From NCBI GenBank assembly GCA_016791445.1, contig JAEUMP010000016.1:248001-312000 (forward strand): a stretch of 64,000 nt of DNA, read 5' to 3'. This document shows positions 43,140-53,621 of the stretch, piece after piece. The translations under genes and the position numbers were made by a program. This DNA comes from Hyphomonadaceae bacterium. GTDB taxonomy: Bacteria > Pseudomonadota > Alphaproteobacteria > Caulobacterales > Aquidulcibacteraceae. Below the pieces are notes generated by a model that worked only from the letters and a program-made list of their open reading frames with translations, was not told the origin of the DNA and did no database searches. Position 1 is the first letter of the stretch. Each line of letters starts with the position of its first letter.

Positions 43140-44023
43140 GACGAGTCGCGTATCTCACCGGGTCGCACTGGCGCGGCGGGCCTGTGCCCCTGGGCGAACT
43201 GCCGGCGCAGGACGCACCCGACTTTGCGCTGCTCAAGCCCGTCGCTGCGGCGCGGGGGATTTCCCTCGAGATCAGGCGGTGGGACGCGCCCGACCTTGCC
43301 GATGCAGGATTCGAGGCGGCGATCGTCCGCTCCACCTGGGACTACGCGGATCGCGTCTCGGAATTTCTCGACCGGCTGGAAGCGCTTGATCACGCAGGCC
43401 TGCGCGTCCTCAACCCGCCGTCGGCGCTGCGATGGAATGCGCGCAAGACGTATCTTCAGGAACTCGGCGCCAAGGGCGCGCCGGTGATCCCGACCATTTG
43501 GGCCGATGCGGCTGACGCCGCCTTGATCGGACGCGCTTTCGATACGTTCGAGGCCGCCGAACTCGTGGTGAAGCCGCAGCTCGGCGCCGGCAGTCGCGAC
43601 ACCATCCGTCTGAAGCGCAACGGGTGGTCACAGGAAGATCTGGCGCTGGCGCCGCGTGGCGCGGTGATGGTGCAGCCATTCCTGCCCGCCATCGAGACGG
43701 CTGGGGAGCGCTCGCTCTTCTATTTCGGCGGCGCGCCTGCCCATGCCGTCCGCAAACTGCCGGCGGAGGGAAAGTGGTACGCCAATGTCGCCGGCGCCCG
43801 CTTTGAGCGCGCCGACGCGTCAACAGGAGATCGCGCGGCGGCCGAACAGGTGCTCGCACTCGCGCCGCAGGGCATGCTCTATGCGCGGGTGGACCTCGTG
43901 GACGGCGCCGACGGGCGCCCTTGTCTCATCGAGCTGGAAGCGATCGAGCCCTACCTCTTCTTCGCTTTCGCGCCCGAGGGCGCGCGCTTCTTCGCGGACG
44001 CCCTGGCTGCAGCCCTCGGCTGA
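43136..44023 (+). CDS. ATP-grasp (RimK-like) protein
   Basis: The 295-residue ATP-grasp protein has the N-terminal Rossmann-like part (SEFLDRLEALDHAGLRVLNPPSALRWNARKTYLQELGAKGAPVIPT), the grasp lysine LVVKPQLGAGSRDT and the C-terminal metal region CLIELEAIEPYLFF. It is related to RimK/glutathione synthetase ligases; the substrate is unknown. Its last 73 bases run antisense over the 3' end of nth. Confidence 0.82.
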   Translation: MRRVAYLTGSHWRGGPVPLGELPAQDAPDFALLKPVAAARGISLEIRRWDAPDLADAGFEAAIVRSTWDYADRVSEFLDRLEALDHAGLRVLNPPSALRWNARKTYLQELGAKGAPVIPTIWADAADAALIGRAFDTFEAAELVVKPQLGAGSRDTIRLKRNGWSQEDLALAPRGAVMVQPFLPAIETAGERSLFYFGGAPAHAVRKLPAEGKWYANVAGARFERADASTGDRAAAEQVLALAPQGMLYARVDLVDGADGRPCLIELEAIEPYLFFAFAPEGARFFADALAAALG

Positions 44024-44688
44024 GCGCCGGTTTTCTGCGGGAAGGTGCAGATCTCCCGCACCGGGCACACAAGGCACTTCGGCGTCCGCGCCACGCACAC
44101 ATACCGGCCGTGCAGGATCAGCCAGTGATGCGCGCCGTGGAGATAGTCAGGCGGCGTGATCTTCATAAGCTGCGCCTCCACGGCGTCGGGCGTCTTGCCT
44201 GATGCGAGCCCGGTGCGGTTCGCCACGCGAAACACATGCGTATCCACGGCGATGGTCGCTTCGCCGAACGCCTCAGCCAGCACCACGTTCGCGGTCTTGC
44301 GGCCGACGCCGGGCAGGGCCTCCAGCGCCGCGCGGTCATGCGGGACTTCGCCGCCATGCAGATCGACGAGCTGCTGCGACAGGGCGATCACGTTCTTCGC
44401 CTTGTTGCGCCACAGGCCGATGGTCTTGATGTGATCTGCAAGTCCCGCCTCGCCGAGAGCGATCATCTTCTGTGGCGTATCGGCGATCTTGAAGAGCGGG
44501 CCGGTCGCACGGTTCACGCCCTTGTCGGTCGCTTGCGCGGACAGCGCGACTGCGACGACCAGCGTGAAGGGGTTGACATAGTCCAGTTCGGTGCGCGGAT
44601 CGGGGCGGGCTTCGGCAAGCCGCGCATACAGCGCCGCCGCGTCTGCGCGCGTGAGTTTCCGTGCGCGTCTGTTTGTCTGACCCGGCAC
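43951..44688 (-). CDS. nth: Endonuclease III (DNA glycosylase/AP lyase)
   Basis: Nth removes oxidised pyrimidines. The 245-residue product has the helix-hairpin-helix LPGVGRKTANVV with the catalytic Lys, VDTHVFRV with the catalytic Asp, and the [4Fe-4S] motif C-x6-C-x2-C-x5-C. Start GTG at 44688 follows GGGGAGCAAG. It has a basic C-terminal tail beyond the cluster and overlaps the ATP-grasp gene tail to tail. Confidence 0.95.
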   Translation of the reverse strand: MPGQTNRRARKLTRADAAALYARLAEARPDPRTELDYVNPFTLVVAVALSAQATDKGVNRATGPLFKIADTPQKMIALGEAGLADHIKTIGLWRNKAKNVIALSQQLVDLHGGEVPHDRAALEALPGVGRKTANVVLAEAFGEATIAVDTHVFRVANRTGLASGKTPDAVEAQLMKITPPDYLHGAHHWLILHGRYVCVARTPKCLVCPVREICTFPQKTGAQPRAAARASAKKRAPSGAKAKKR

Positions 44689-44723
44689 CTTGCTCCCCGC
44701 AAAAAACCGGACATGATTAGACC

Positions 44724-45212
44724 ATGACGCCGCGCTGGGAAAACGTGTCCGAGCCGCCAGACGACAAGGGCGTCTCCTATATCGACGCCGTGCTGACGCC
44801 GAACCGGTCGCTGACGGGCGGCGCCTTCATCAAGGTGCTGTGCGTCTTTTCCGGCATGAATTTGGTGATCGCGGGCTACTGGGCAATGCGCGGCGCGTGG
44901 CCCGTGCTCGCGTTCCTGGCGCTCGATGTGATGCTCTTCGCGCTGGCGTTCTATCTCAACTACCGTGCGGCGCGGGGGTTCGAGAGGGTGCGCGTGGGCG
45001 CAGGGATCATGCAGGTGACGCGGCAGACATCGCACGGGCCCGCGCGGCACTGGGTGGTGAACCCCGCGTGGGTGCGGGTCGAGGATCGCGAGGACGTCGT
45101 GCGCATCGCCGCCGGAGACCGCGCCATGCTCGTCGGCGCGTTTCTCTCGCCGCCGGAGCGCAGCGATCTGGCGAATGCGCTGCGGGATGCGATCGCGCGG
45201 GCGCGGCCCTAG
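44724..45212 (+). CDS. DUF2244 membrane protein
   Basis: The 162-residue inner-membrane protein has two adjacent helices (about 40-60 and 62-80) followed by a soluble C-terminal domain (GIMQVTRQTSHGPARHWVVNPAWVRVED). The pattern fits DUF2244, a family of unknown function often near nth or respiratory genes in alphaproteobacteria. It is divergent from nth. Confidence 0.85.
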   Translation: MTPRWENVSEPPDDKGVSYIDAVLTPNRSLTGGAFIKVLCVFSGMNLVIAGYWAMRGAWPVLAFLALDVMLFALAFYLNYRAARGFERVRVGAGIMQVTRQTSHGPARHWVVNPAWVRVEDREDVVRIAAGDRAMLVGAFLSPPERSDLANALRDAIARARP

Positions 45213-45224
45213 AGGGCGATCACG

Positions 45225-46013
45225 TCAGAGACCGAGCACGTCCTGCATGGAGTAGAGGCCGGGTTTTTCCGACGCCGCCCAGACTGCAGCGTGCACGGCG
45301 CCACGGGCGAAGAGGGTGCGGTCCGCCGCCTGATGGGTGAGGCGCAGCGTTTCAGTTTCGGCGCCGAAGATCACTTCGTGCTCGCCGACAATGCCGCCGG
45401 CGCGCACCACGGCGAAGCCGATGCCGCCTTCGGGGCGGGAGCCGGTAATGCCTTCGCGAACGGGGAGGCGGAGATCGGCGAGCGAACGGGCGCCGCGCCC
45501 CTGCGCTGCGGCGTCACCCAGCATGAGCGCCGTGCCCGACGGCGCATCGACCTTGCGGCGATGATGCGCCTCGACGATTTCGATATCCCAGTCCGGCCCG
45601 AGACGTGCGGCGGCCTGCTTCACCAGCCCCGCCAGCACGTTCACGCCGAGACTGAAATTGCCGGACTGCACGATGGCGATCCGCTTGCTGGCCTCAACGA
45701 CGGCGGCCTGTGCGTCCGCTTTCATGCCCGTCGTGCCGATGATGGCGGCGCGCACGGGCGTGCCGTCCAGCGCGGCGACGGCGGCGCGTGTCGCGTCAGG
45801 CGTGGAGAAGTCGATCCAGACATCGGCGTTGCGCGCAGCTTTCGCGGCGTCGGCGATGATCTCGACGCCGGGCGCTGCAAGCGTGCCGATGGCGTCCGAA
45901 CCAGGACGTTCGTTCGCGCCGACGAGGATCACATCCGGGCGTTGCGAAATGGAGACGATGAGTGCTGCGCCCATGCGTCCGGCTGCGCCGGCGATCGCTA
46001 TTCTGAGTGTCAT
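45225..46013 (-). CDS. dapB: 4-hydroxy-tetrahydrodipicolinate reductase DapB
   Basis: DapB reduces HTPA in the lysine/meso-DAP pathway. The 262-residue product has the NAD(P) motif GAAGRMGAAL, the GTTGMKAD loop and the catalytic IVEAHHRRKVDAPSGTAL with the His pair and Lys. The start overlaps the DUF2339 stop by ATGA. Confidence 0.96.
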   Translation of the reverse strand: MTLRIAIAGAAGRMGAALIVSISQRPDVILVGANERPGSDAIGTLAAPGVEIIADAAKAARNADVWIDFSTPDATRAAVAALDGTPVRAAIIGTTGMKADAQAAVVEASKRIAIVQSGNFSLGVNVLAGLVKQAAARLGPDWDIEIVEAHHRRKVDAPSGTALMLGDAAAQGRGARSLADLRLPVREGITGSRPEGGIGFAVVRAGGIVGEHEVIFGAETETLRLTHQAADRTLFARGAVHAAVWAASEKPGLYSMQDVLGL

Positions 46014-48700
46014 GGACGTGGTGGTAGCAGAGTGGCGTCCGCCGATGAACCCGCAGGGCGGCGTTCACTCGATCCGGGCGCCGCGAACACATACCGCTGG
46101 AAGCCGATGAACACGCCGGCGGCCGCAGCGACGAGCAAAGCATAGACGGCGTACTGCACCATGCCTTCGATCTGCTGCGTGTCGACGACGAGCGCCTTGG
46201 CGAAGGTGGCGATGGCGAGCCCGGCGGCGGCGTAGCGCAGCGTCGGCGCGTTGAGTCGCCAGGCGAGCGCCAGAATGATCGCCGCGGTGACGGCGAGAGC
46301 GAGTGAGTACGCCGGCTGCTCGAAGCCCGAGGAAACCGCCTGTGACATCGCCGCGCCGTGGAAGCCGTGCCGCAAGGCCAGCAGGGACCAGGCGACGACG
46401 CTGACGATGGCCGCTGCGCCTGCAATCTGAGCCGTGAGCGACGCCCCGGCGCGACGTTTGAGAAACGCATAGCCCGCGAACAAGGCCGCCGGCGCCGCGT
46501 AGGCGACGAGAAGATTGTTGAAGAGTGTCGGGCCCTCGACGGACGCCGGTTGAATGCCCCACCACGGCGCGAGCAGTGCGAGGGCGGCGATCGCCATGTG
46601 CAGGACCGCGCCGCCGAAGGCGAGCCGCTCGGTCCAGTGGAGCAGGGGCCTGTCCTGCGCGCCGAAACGCCAGGCGGCGAACGACGCCACGCCGAGCAGC
46701 GCGCAGGTGTGGGCGCCGGCCTCCCAGAGCGAGGCGTACGGGGCTGCGAGCACGCCGGCGTTCGAGAGGTGCCGGATTTCCGCCCACACGAAACAGGCCA
46801 GCAGCGCGATCAGCGTCGCGCGCAATGTCACCGTCACCGGCGCGAGATAGCCCGCAGGCCCAGTCGCGAAGAGGCGCGCGCCGATCCACACCGAGGCAAT
46901 GGCCATGATGAATGTCGGCGCCAGCGTGTTGATGATCGGCGTCGTCTCGATCGGCGGGGCGTTGAGCAAGGCGAGTGGAGAGAGCAGAGCCACGGTCGCG
47001 GCGGCGACGAACATTGCGACAAGGCGCGTTGGCGGCAGGTTCAATCGTTTGTCGAGCCAGGCGAGCGAGATGATGAGCAGCGCGACACCCGCCGCGAGGC
47101 GCACCTGATCGAGGGCGAATACGCCCGCCATCACCGCGCACGCCGCCGCCGCCAGCGCAAAGGCGCCTGTGGCGACGGGCGCTTTCGCGGCGCCGCCGAC
47201 GGCCTGCGCGATGCGGTCGAGCGCGACGGCGTTGAACGCCGCAAGCGCGAGCGCCGCCAGTCCCCAGCCGAGCGGCTGGCCGATGGCGTCCCCGAGGCGG
47301 GCGTGCGCCACGAAGAGGACTGCCGCCGGCGCAAACGCTGCGAGCAGCGCGCCGGCGGCCGGCCCGGGATTGCGCGCCATCATGAGCCATCCGCCGACGC
47401 TCGCGGCGAGGCCGAGCGCGCCGGCGTAAGACGTATAGGTTCGTGCGGCGCCGCTGGTGTCGATGGTCGGCCACAATGCCAACGCTGCGACGGCGAATCC
47501 GCCCGCGACGAGGGGAAGAGCGCCGAGTCCGGGGCGCAACGCCGATGCGCCGGCAAGCAGCGCCACCAGTGCGATCAGGCCGAACGCCGCCGGTGCTGCA
47601 AAGCCGCGCGCCGCGATGAACAGATAGAGGAGGGCTGCGGCGGCGGCGGCGATGGCGAAGGCGCCGATCCACATGGTTTGCGCGGCAGGCTGCTGCACGC
47701 GCCACACCTCCCGCGCGCTTTCCCACGCATAGGCCGCGCCGAGGATCGCGATGGCGACGAGATAGCCGGAAGTGGCGGCGACACCCGATGGCGAAAGCCA
47801 GCTGAAGGACCACCACACCGACCAGCCGACGGCCGCGAGCGCCGCAGCCCAGCCGATGCCATGCCAGCGCTTGTGTCGGGACAGGGCGAATGCGCCCGCG
47901 CAGATCGCGAACAGATAGGCGCAGAGCGCCGTCGCGGGCGTGTCCGCCGAACCGACCAGCGCCGGCGCACCGAAGCCGCCGAGAATGCCCAGCCACGCCG
48001 TCAGTCGGCCATGCCAGAGCGACAGCGCGAAGGCCGCGAGCGACAGCACACCCATCAGACCGATCGCTGCGGGCGGCGGCAAGAGCGCCAGACGCATGAA
48101 GCCGACATAGGTGATGCCGTAGGCGCACACGAGCCCGGCGGCGGCGAGGATCTTCGGCGTGTGGCGCGCCTGAAGGTCCTGCGGCGGATGTGTCTTCGCG
48201 CGTCGGCGCAGCACTTCCGATCCGCCGACGAGGCATGCGGCGATCACATAGCCGAGCAGCAGCTGCGAGGCCTGGTTGAAGAAGCCCTGATTGTACGCGT
48301 TGTTGAGGAAAGCGATGATCGCCAGCGCGATGCCTGCGCCCGCGCCCCATGTGAGCCAGCCGGTGATGTCGATCGGTTTGGGCGGTTCGGCCGTGGACGT
48401 GGCGGCGACTGCGCGACGCGGCGGCGCGCCGGGCACGGGAAAGATCGGTTCGATGGGCGGCAGGCGCGGCGCGTCAGCCGGAGCGTGTTGCGCGACCTGA
48501 TGTCCGGCCGGCAGTTCGGCCGGTAGTTCGGGCAGGGGGCCATATCCCGCGAGCGCTGCTTCAAGCGCATCAATGCGCCGCTGCTGCTCGACCAGCGCCT
48601 TGCGGTAGCGCTGGCTGCGCAGGAAAGCGATGACGCCGAGGGCGAGCCCGCCTGTGTAGAGGCCGACAGCCACAAGGCCGAGAACGAGGTACTCCAACAC
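46010..48700 (-). CDS. DUF2339 polytopic membrane protein
   Basis: The 896-residue protein has a short coiled N-terminus (about 30-60) followed by perhaps 25 or more hydrophobic helices rich in Ala, Leu and Gly. This is the DUF2339 pattern, a family of predicted inner-membrane proteins of unknown role. It overlaps dapB by four bases and may be co-transcribed with it. Confidence 0.88.
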   Translation of the reverse strand: MLEYLVLGLVAVGLYTGGLALGVIAFLRSQRYRKALVEQQRRIDALEAALAGYGPLPELPAELPAGHQVAQHAPADAPRLPPIEPIFPVPGAPPRRAVAATSTAEPPKPIDITGWLTWGAGAGIALAIIAFLNNAYNQGFFNQASQLLLGYVIAACLVGGSEVLRRRAKTHPPQDLQARHTPKILAAAGLVCAYGITYVGFMRLALLPPPAAIGLMGVLSLAAFALSLWHGRLTAWLGILGGFGAPALVGSADTPATALCAYLFAICAGAFALSRHKRWHGIGWAAALAAVGWSVWWSFSWLSPSGVAATSGYLVAIAILGAAYAWESAREVWRVQQPAAQTMWIGAFAIAAAAAALLYLFIAARGFAAPAAFGLIALVALLAGASALRPGLGALPLVAGGFAVAALALWPTIDTSGAARTYTSYAGALGLAASVGGWLMMARNPGPAAGALLAAFAPAAVLFVAHARLGDAIGQPLGWGLAALALAAFNAVALDRIAQAVGGAAKAPVATGAFALAAAACAVMAGVFALDQVRLAAGVALLIISLAWLDKRLNLPPTRLVAMFVAAATVALLSPLALLNAPPIETTPIINTLAPTFIMAIASVWIGARLFATGPAGYLAPVTVTLRATLIALLACFVWAEIRHLSNAGVLAAPYASLWEAGAHTCALLGVASFAAWRFGAQDRPLLHWTERLAFGGAVLHMAIAALALLAPWWGIQPASVEGPTLFNNLLVAYAAPAALFAGYAFLKRRAGASLTAQIAGAAAIVSVVAWSLLALRHGFHGAAMSQAVSSGFEQPAYSLALAVTAAIILALAWRLNAPTLRYAAAGLAIATFAKALVVDTQQIEGMVQYAVYALLVAAAAGVFIGFQRYVFAAPGSSERRPAGSSADATLLPPRP

Positions 48701-48728
48701 TTCCCCCGAAAGGCGAGTAGTTTCGGGC

Positions 48729-48747
48729 GGACCGCACTGGTGCGGCC
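48729..48747 (-). terminator. Hairpin downstream of dnaJ
   Basis: GGACCGCAC-TG-GTGCGGCC forms a compact stem 39 bases past the dnaJ stop. No run of T follows on the minus strand, so it is a weak terminator candidate or mRNA-stabilising end. Confidence 0.35.
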
Positions 48748-48785
48748 CGTATGAAACAATCGTTAATCCCGGAGGTTATGCCCCG

Positions 48786-49934
48786 TCACCGGTTGGGAGT
48801 CTCGCCCCCACCCTCGAAAAAGCGCTTCATCACGTCGAAGAAGCCATGCGTTTGCGGGTCGGTGTCGACGCCGGATTCCGCCGCGAATTCCTGCAGCAGC
48901 TTCTTCTGCTTCGAGGTCAGGTTCATCGGCGTTTCGACGAAGATTTCCACATGCAGGTCGCCCCGGTCGTTTGCGCGACCCTGCAGGCGCGGCATGCCCT
49001 GGCTTTTCAGCCGGAATCGCCGACCCGTCTGGGCGCCAGCGACGATGGTCAGGCTCTGCTTGCCGCCGTCGATGGTGGGCACCTCGATGTCGCCGCCGAG
49101 GGCGGCTTTCGTCATCGGCACCGGGATGCGGCAGAAGAGTTCCATGCCGTCGCGCTCGAACAGTTTGTGCGAGCGCACCGAGAGGAAGAGGTAGAGGTCG
49201 CCGGGCGGCCCGCCGCGACCACCTAGATCGCCTTCACCGGACAGGCGGATGCGCGTGCCGTCCTCGACGCCCGGCGGAATTTTCACGGAGAGCGTACGCT
49301 CGCGTTTCACGCGGCCGCGACCGCTGCACGTCTTGCAGGGATTGCGCACCAGCGTGCCGCGCCCGTTGCAGGCGTGGCAGGTGCGCACGATACGGAACAT
49401 GCCCTGCGAGGCGCGCACCTGGCCGGAGCCGGCGCAGGTGCTGCAGGTTTCGGGTTGCGTGCCGGGCTCCGCGCCAGTGCCGGTGCAGACTTCGCAAGAC
49501 ATTTCGCGCGGCACGACGATCTCGCGCTCAAGCCCGGAAAACGCCTGCTCAAGCGTGATTTCGATATCGTAGCGCAGATCGCCGCCGCGCTCGGGCCCGT
49601 TGGAACGCCTTCCGCCCTGACGCCCGCCGAAGAGATCGCCGAAGGCGTCGCCGAACACCTCGTTGAAGATGTCGGAGAAATCCTGATAGCCGCCGCCGCC
49701 CTGCGCGCCCTCGAACGCTGCCTTGCCGTAGCGATCGAACGCCGCGCGCTTCTCCGGGTCGGAAAGCACGGCGTAGGCTTCGTTGATTTCCTTGAACTTC
49801 TCCTCAGCCGCCTTGTCGCCCGGATTCTGGTCCGGGTGATATTGCATTGCGAGCTTGCGGTAGGCGGACTTGATCGTCGCCGGGTCCGCACTGCGCTGCA
49901 CGCCGAGAATGTCGTAGTAGTCGCGCGAGGCCAT
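48786..49934 (-). CDS. dnaJ: Chaperone DnaJ (Hsp40)
   Basis: The 382-residue co-chaperone has the J domain ([17 protein letters not shown] with the HPD tripeptide), a Gly-rich linker, and four CxxCxGxG zinc repeats ([32 protein letters not shown]). The C-terminal substrate-binding domain is complete. It lies 50 bases downstream of dnaK in the same operon. Confidence 0.97.
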   Translation of the reverse strand: MASRDYYDILGVQRSADPATIKSAYRKLAMQYHPDQNPGDKAAEEKFKEINEAYAVLSDPEKRAAFDRYGKAAFEGAQGGGGYQDFSDIFNEVFGDAFGDLFGGRQGGRRSNGPERGGDLRYDIEITLEQAFSGLEREIVVPREMSCEVCTGTGAEPGTQPETCSTCAGSGQVRASQGMFRIVRTCHACNGRGTLVRNPCKTCSGRGRVKRERTLSVKIPPGVEDGTRIRLSGEGDLGGRGGPPGDLYLFLSVRSHKLFERDGMELFCRIPVPMTKAALGGDIEVPTIDGGKQSLTIVAGAQTGRRFRLKSQGMPRLQGRANDRGDLHVEIFVETPMNLTSKQKKLLQEFAAESGVDTDPQTHGFFDVMKRFFEGGGETPNR

Positions 49935-49955
49935 CTGTCAGGTCCGCCAGAAATT

Positions 49956-49977
49956 GGCCCCGGCTTTCACCGGGGCC
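49956..49977 (-). terminator. Intercistronic hairpin between dnaK and dnaJ
   Basis: An 8-bp stem (GGCCCCGG / CCGGGGCC, loop of six) sits between the two genes, followed by AATTT on the minus strand. It may partially terminate transcription, which would make dnaK exceed dnaJ. Confidence 0.45.
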
Positions 49978-49984
49978 ACGCGCC

Positions 49985-51892
<1,908 letters not shown>

Positions 51893-52036
51893 GACTACTA
51901 GCCCTCTTTCTCGTCTCTCGGCGACGTGGCCTTCGCGAACCAGCCTGAAACTCAGCGCCAGTCCAGCCCGAAGCGGGCGCCACGTCCCACATGGTTGGAG
52001 CGCCCCCGGACTGACCCGGAAGCGCGGTTAGCGCTC

Positions 52037-52070
52037 ATATGGGAGGCACGCACCAGCCCACAAGGTGAAA
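52037..52070 (-). promoter_or_regulatory. Sigma32 (RpoH)-type heat-shock promoter of dnaK
   Basis: On the minus strand, TTTCACCTTG (-35; consensus has CTTG) is followed at a 17-base spacing from CTTG by CCCATAT (-10; consensus CCCCAT-T). The site is about 145 bases upstream of the dnaK start. Confidence 0.65.
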
Positions 52071-52076
52071 TCACCT
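52063..52076. promoter_or_regulatory. Palindrome overlapping the dnaK -35 region
   Basis: AGGTGA-AA-TCACCT is a perfect 6-bp dyad with a 2-base centre. It overlaps the -35 element of the dnaK promoter, so a repressor binding it would block dnaK transcription. The protein is unknown. Confidence 0.4.
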
Positions 52077-52253
52077 ACGTCGCATGCGCTTTTTCACCGC
52101 CCTCGGGAAGGGGTGGGGACGGGTTGTATCGACATTCGAACATTCGGCGAACGGACGTTTGCGTCGTCGGCGCCGGGTGACCGTTCCGGCGCGCCGCCGC
52201 AATGCGGCCACGCCGCCGTGGCGCCATTCCCGTCGTCACAGGGAGAAGCGGTG

Positions 52254-52802
52254 ATGAAGAGGATGATCCTGCTGGCGGTCGCATTCGCGTTGATGGCGGG
52301 AGCTTCCGCCGTCGGCAAGGAAAGACCGCGTGGCTCTGTCGCGCCCCCGCCCTCCGCAGCGAACCGGCAGGTCGACTACAACGGCTTCGCAGCGCTCACC
52401 GCCGATCTCGCGCCCTATCGGGAAGCGCGTCGCGTCGATCTCGCACGCTTCAAGGCGATGGCGGGGCAGGGCGATACGCTCATCCTCGATGCGCGCTCCG
52501 CCCGCGCCTATGCCGAAGGCCACATCGCCGGGGCGGTCAATCTGCCCTTCACGGAGTTCACCGAGGAGAGCCTCGCCGCCGCCATCGGGCCGGACCGGAA
52601 CCGGCGCATCCTGATCTACTGCAACAACAATTTCTCGAACGATGTGCAGCCCGTTCCGGTGAAAGCCGTGCGTCTCGCGCTCAACATCCCGACCTTCATC
52701 AACCTCTACGGCTATGGCTATCCCAACATCTACGAGCTTGCCGACATCGTTGATTTCAATGATCCCGCAGTGGGTTGGGTAGGGGCCAAGGCGACGCCCT
52801 AA
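52254..52802 (+). CDS. Exported rhodanese-like protein
   Basis: The 182-residue protein has a signal peptide (MKRMILLAVAFALMAGASAVG) and a rhodanese domain: LILDARSARAYAEGHIAGAVNLPFTEF, with the catalytic Cys in ILIYCNNNF. The loop differs from a classic sulfurtransferase. It starts after GGGAGAAGCG. It is divergent from dnaK and 39 bases ahead of the glycosyltransferase gene. Confidence 0.82.
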   Translation: MKRMILLAVAFALMAGASAVGKERPRGSVAPPPSAANRQVDYNGFAALTADLAPYREARRVDLARFKAMAGQGDTLILDARSARAYAEGHIAGAVNLPFTEFTEESLAAAIGPDRNRRILIYCNNNFSNDVQPVPVKAVRLALNIPTFINLYGYGYPNIYELADIVDFNDPAVGWVGAKATP

Positions 52803-52841
52803 TCGCTTGACCCATCGCACGGGCTGCGCGAGGCAGCGGTG

Positions 52842-53615
52842 ATGTCTGTGTCGCCGCCCACGCTGTCTGCCCTTTGCGTCGTCCACAACGGCGAGGCCGA
52901 TCTGCCCGAGTGTCTCGCCTCCGTGGCGTTCGCGGACGAGATCGTCGTTGTGCTCGATCGCTGCACGGATCGGTCGAAGGCTATCGCGGAAGCGGCGGGC
53001 GCGAAAATCATCGAGGGCGCGTGGCCCATCGAGGGACCGCGCCGCAATACGGGTCTTGCAGCCTGCACCTGCGACTATACCCTCGAGATCGACGCCGATG
53101 AGCGCGTTCCGTCCGAACTCGCGCAGGAAATCCGCGCCGCCTTGGCGCAGCGCCCGCAGGGCGGCGTCTTCATCCCGTTCGACAATCGCATCGGCGGCAA
53201 GCCCATCCGTCACGGCTGGGGGGCCTACAATGGTGTGGGCGGCAAACGCTGCCTGTTTCCCAGCCACACCAAGTCATGGGGCGATGAACGCCTGCATCCG
53301 CCGGTGAAGCAGCTGCCTGAAGTGGCGAAGCTGCAAGCGCATATGATCCACCACGTCTACCGGGATCTGCCGCATATGTACGCGAGGCTCCTGCGCTATG
53401 CGCAGCTCGCGGGCGAGGACATGGTCGATCGTGACGCGATCCCGCGCCCGACGAAGACGATCCGGCGATTCTTCTCGCGGTTCTGGAAGTCCTACGTCTC
53501 GCGGCAGGGGCGCAAGGAGGGGTTCTACGGTGTGGCCATGGCGCTTTACTCGGCGCTCTACCCGGCGCTGTCGCACCTCATGGCTTTGGAAATCCGCGCG
53601 CGCCGGCGCGGCTGA
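52842..53615 (+). CDS. Family 2 glycosyltransferase (WaaE/KdtX-like)
   Basis: The 257-residue enzyme shows the GT-A pattern: SALCVVHNGEADLPECLASV, VVVLDRCTDRS and the DxD-like EIDADER. These are typical of the WaaE/KdtX-type LPS-core transferases of the GT2 family. The mid and C-terminal basic region (KTIRRFFSRFWKSYVSRQG) could hold it at the inner membrane. The start is ATG 52842 or GTG 52839. Confidence 0.85.
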   Translation: MSVSPPTLSALCVVHNGEADLPECLASVAFADEIVVVLDRCTDRSKAIAEAAGAKIIEGAWPIEGPRRNTGLAACTCDYTLEIDADERVPSELAQEIRAALAQRPQGGVFIPFDNRIGGKPIRHGWGAYNGVGGKRCLFPSHTKSWGDERLHPPVKQLPEVAKLQAHMIHHVYRDLPHMYARLLRYAQLAGEDMVDRDAIPRPTKTIRRFFSRFWKSYVSRQGRKEGFYGVAMALYSALYPALSHLMALEIRARRRG

Positions 53616-53621
53616 CCCCGA

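Larger units (their letters stand above)
51893..52253. other. 361-bp divergent gap before dnaK
   Basis: It holds the dnaK leader (about 140 bases), the heat-shock-type promoter at 52037-52070 with an overlapping palindrome, and a promoter for the plus-strand rhodanese gene that I could not pin down. No CIRCE element (TTAGCACTC-N9-GAGTGCTAA) was found. Confidence 0.5.

Noticed and set aside
44221-44240. parS-like half site (CCACGCGAAACA) inside nth
   Set aside because: Only one half of the site matches. The other half does not, and the position is far from the parAB cluster.
51893-52253. CIRCE operator before dnaK
   Set aside because: No TTAGCACTC-N9-GAGTGCTAA pattern was found. A sigma32-type promoter is present instead.
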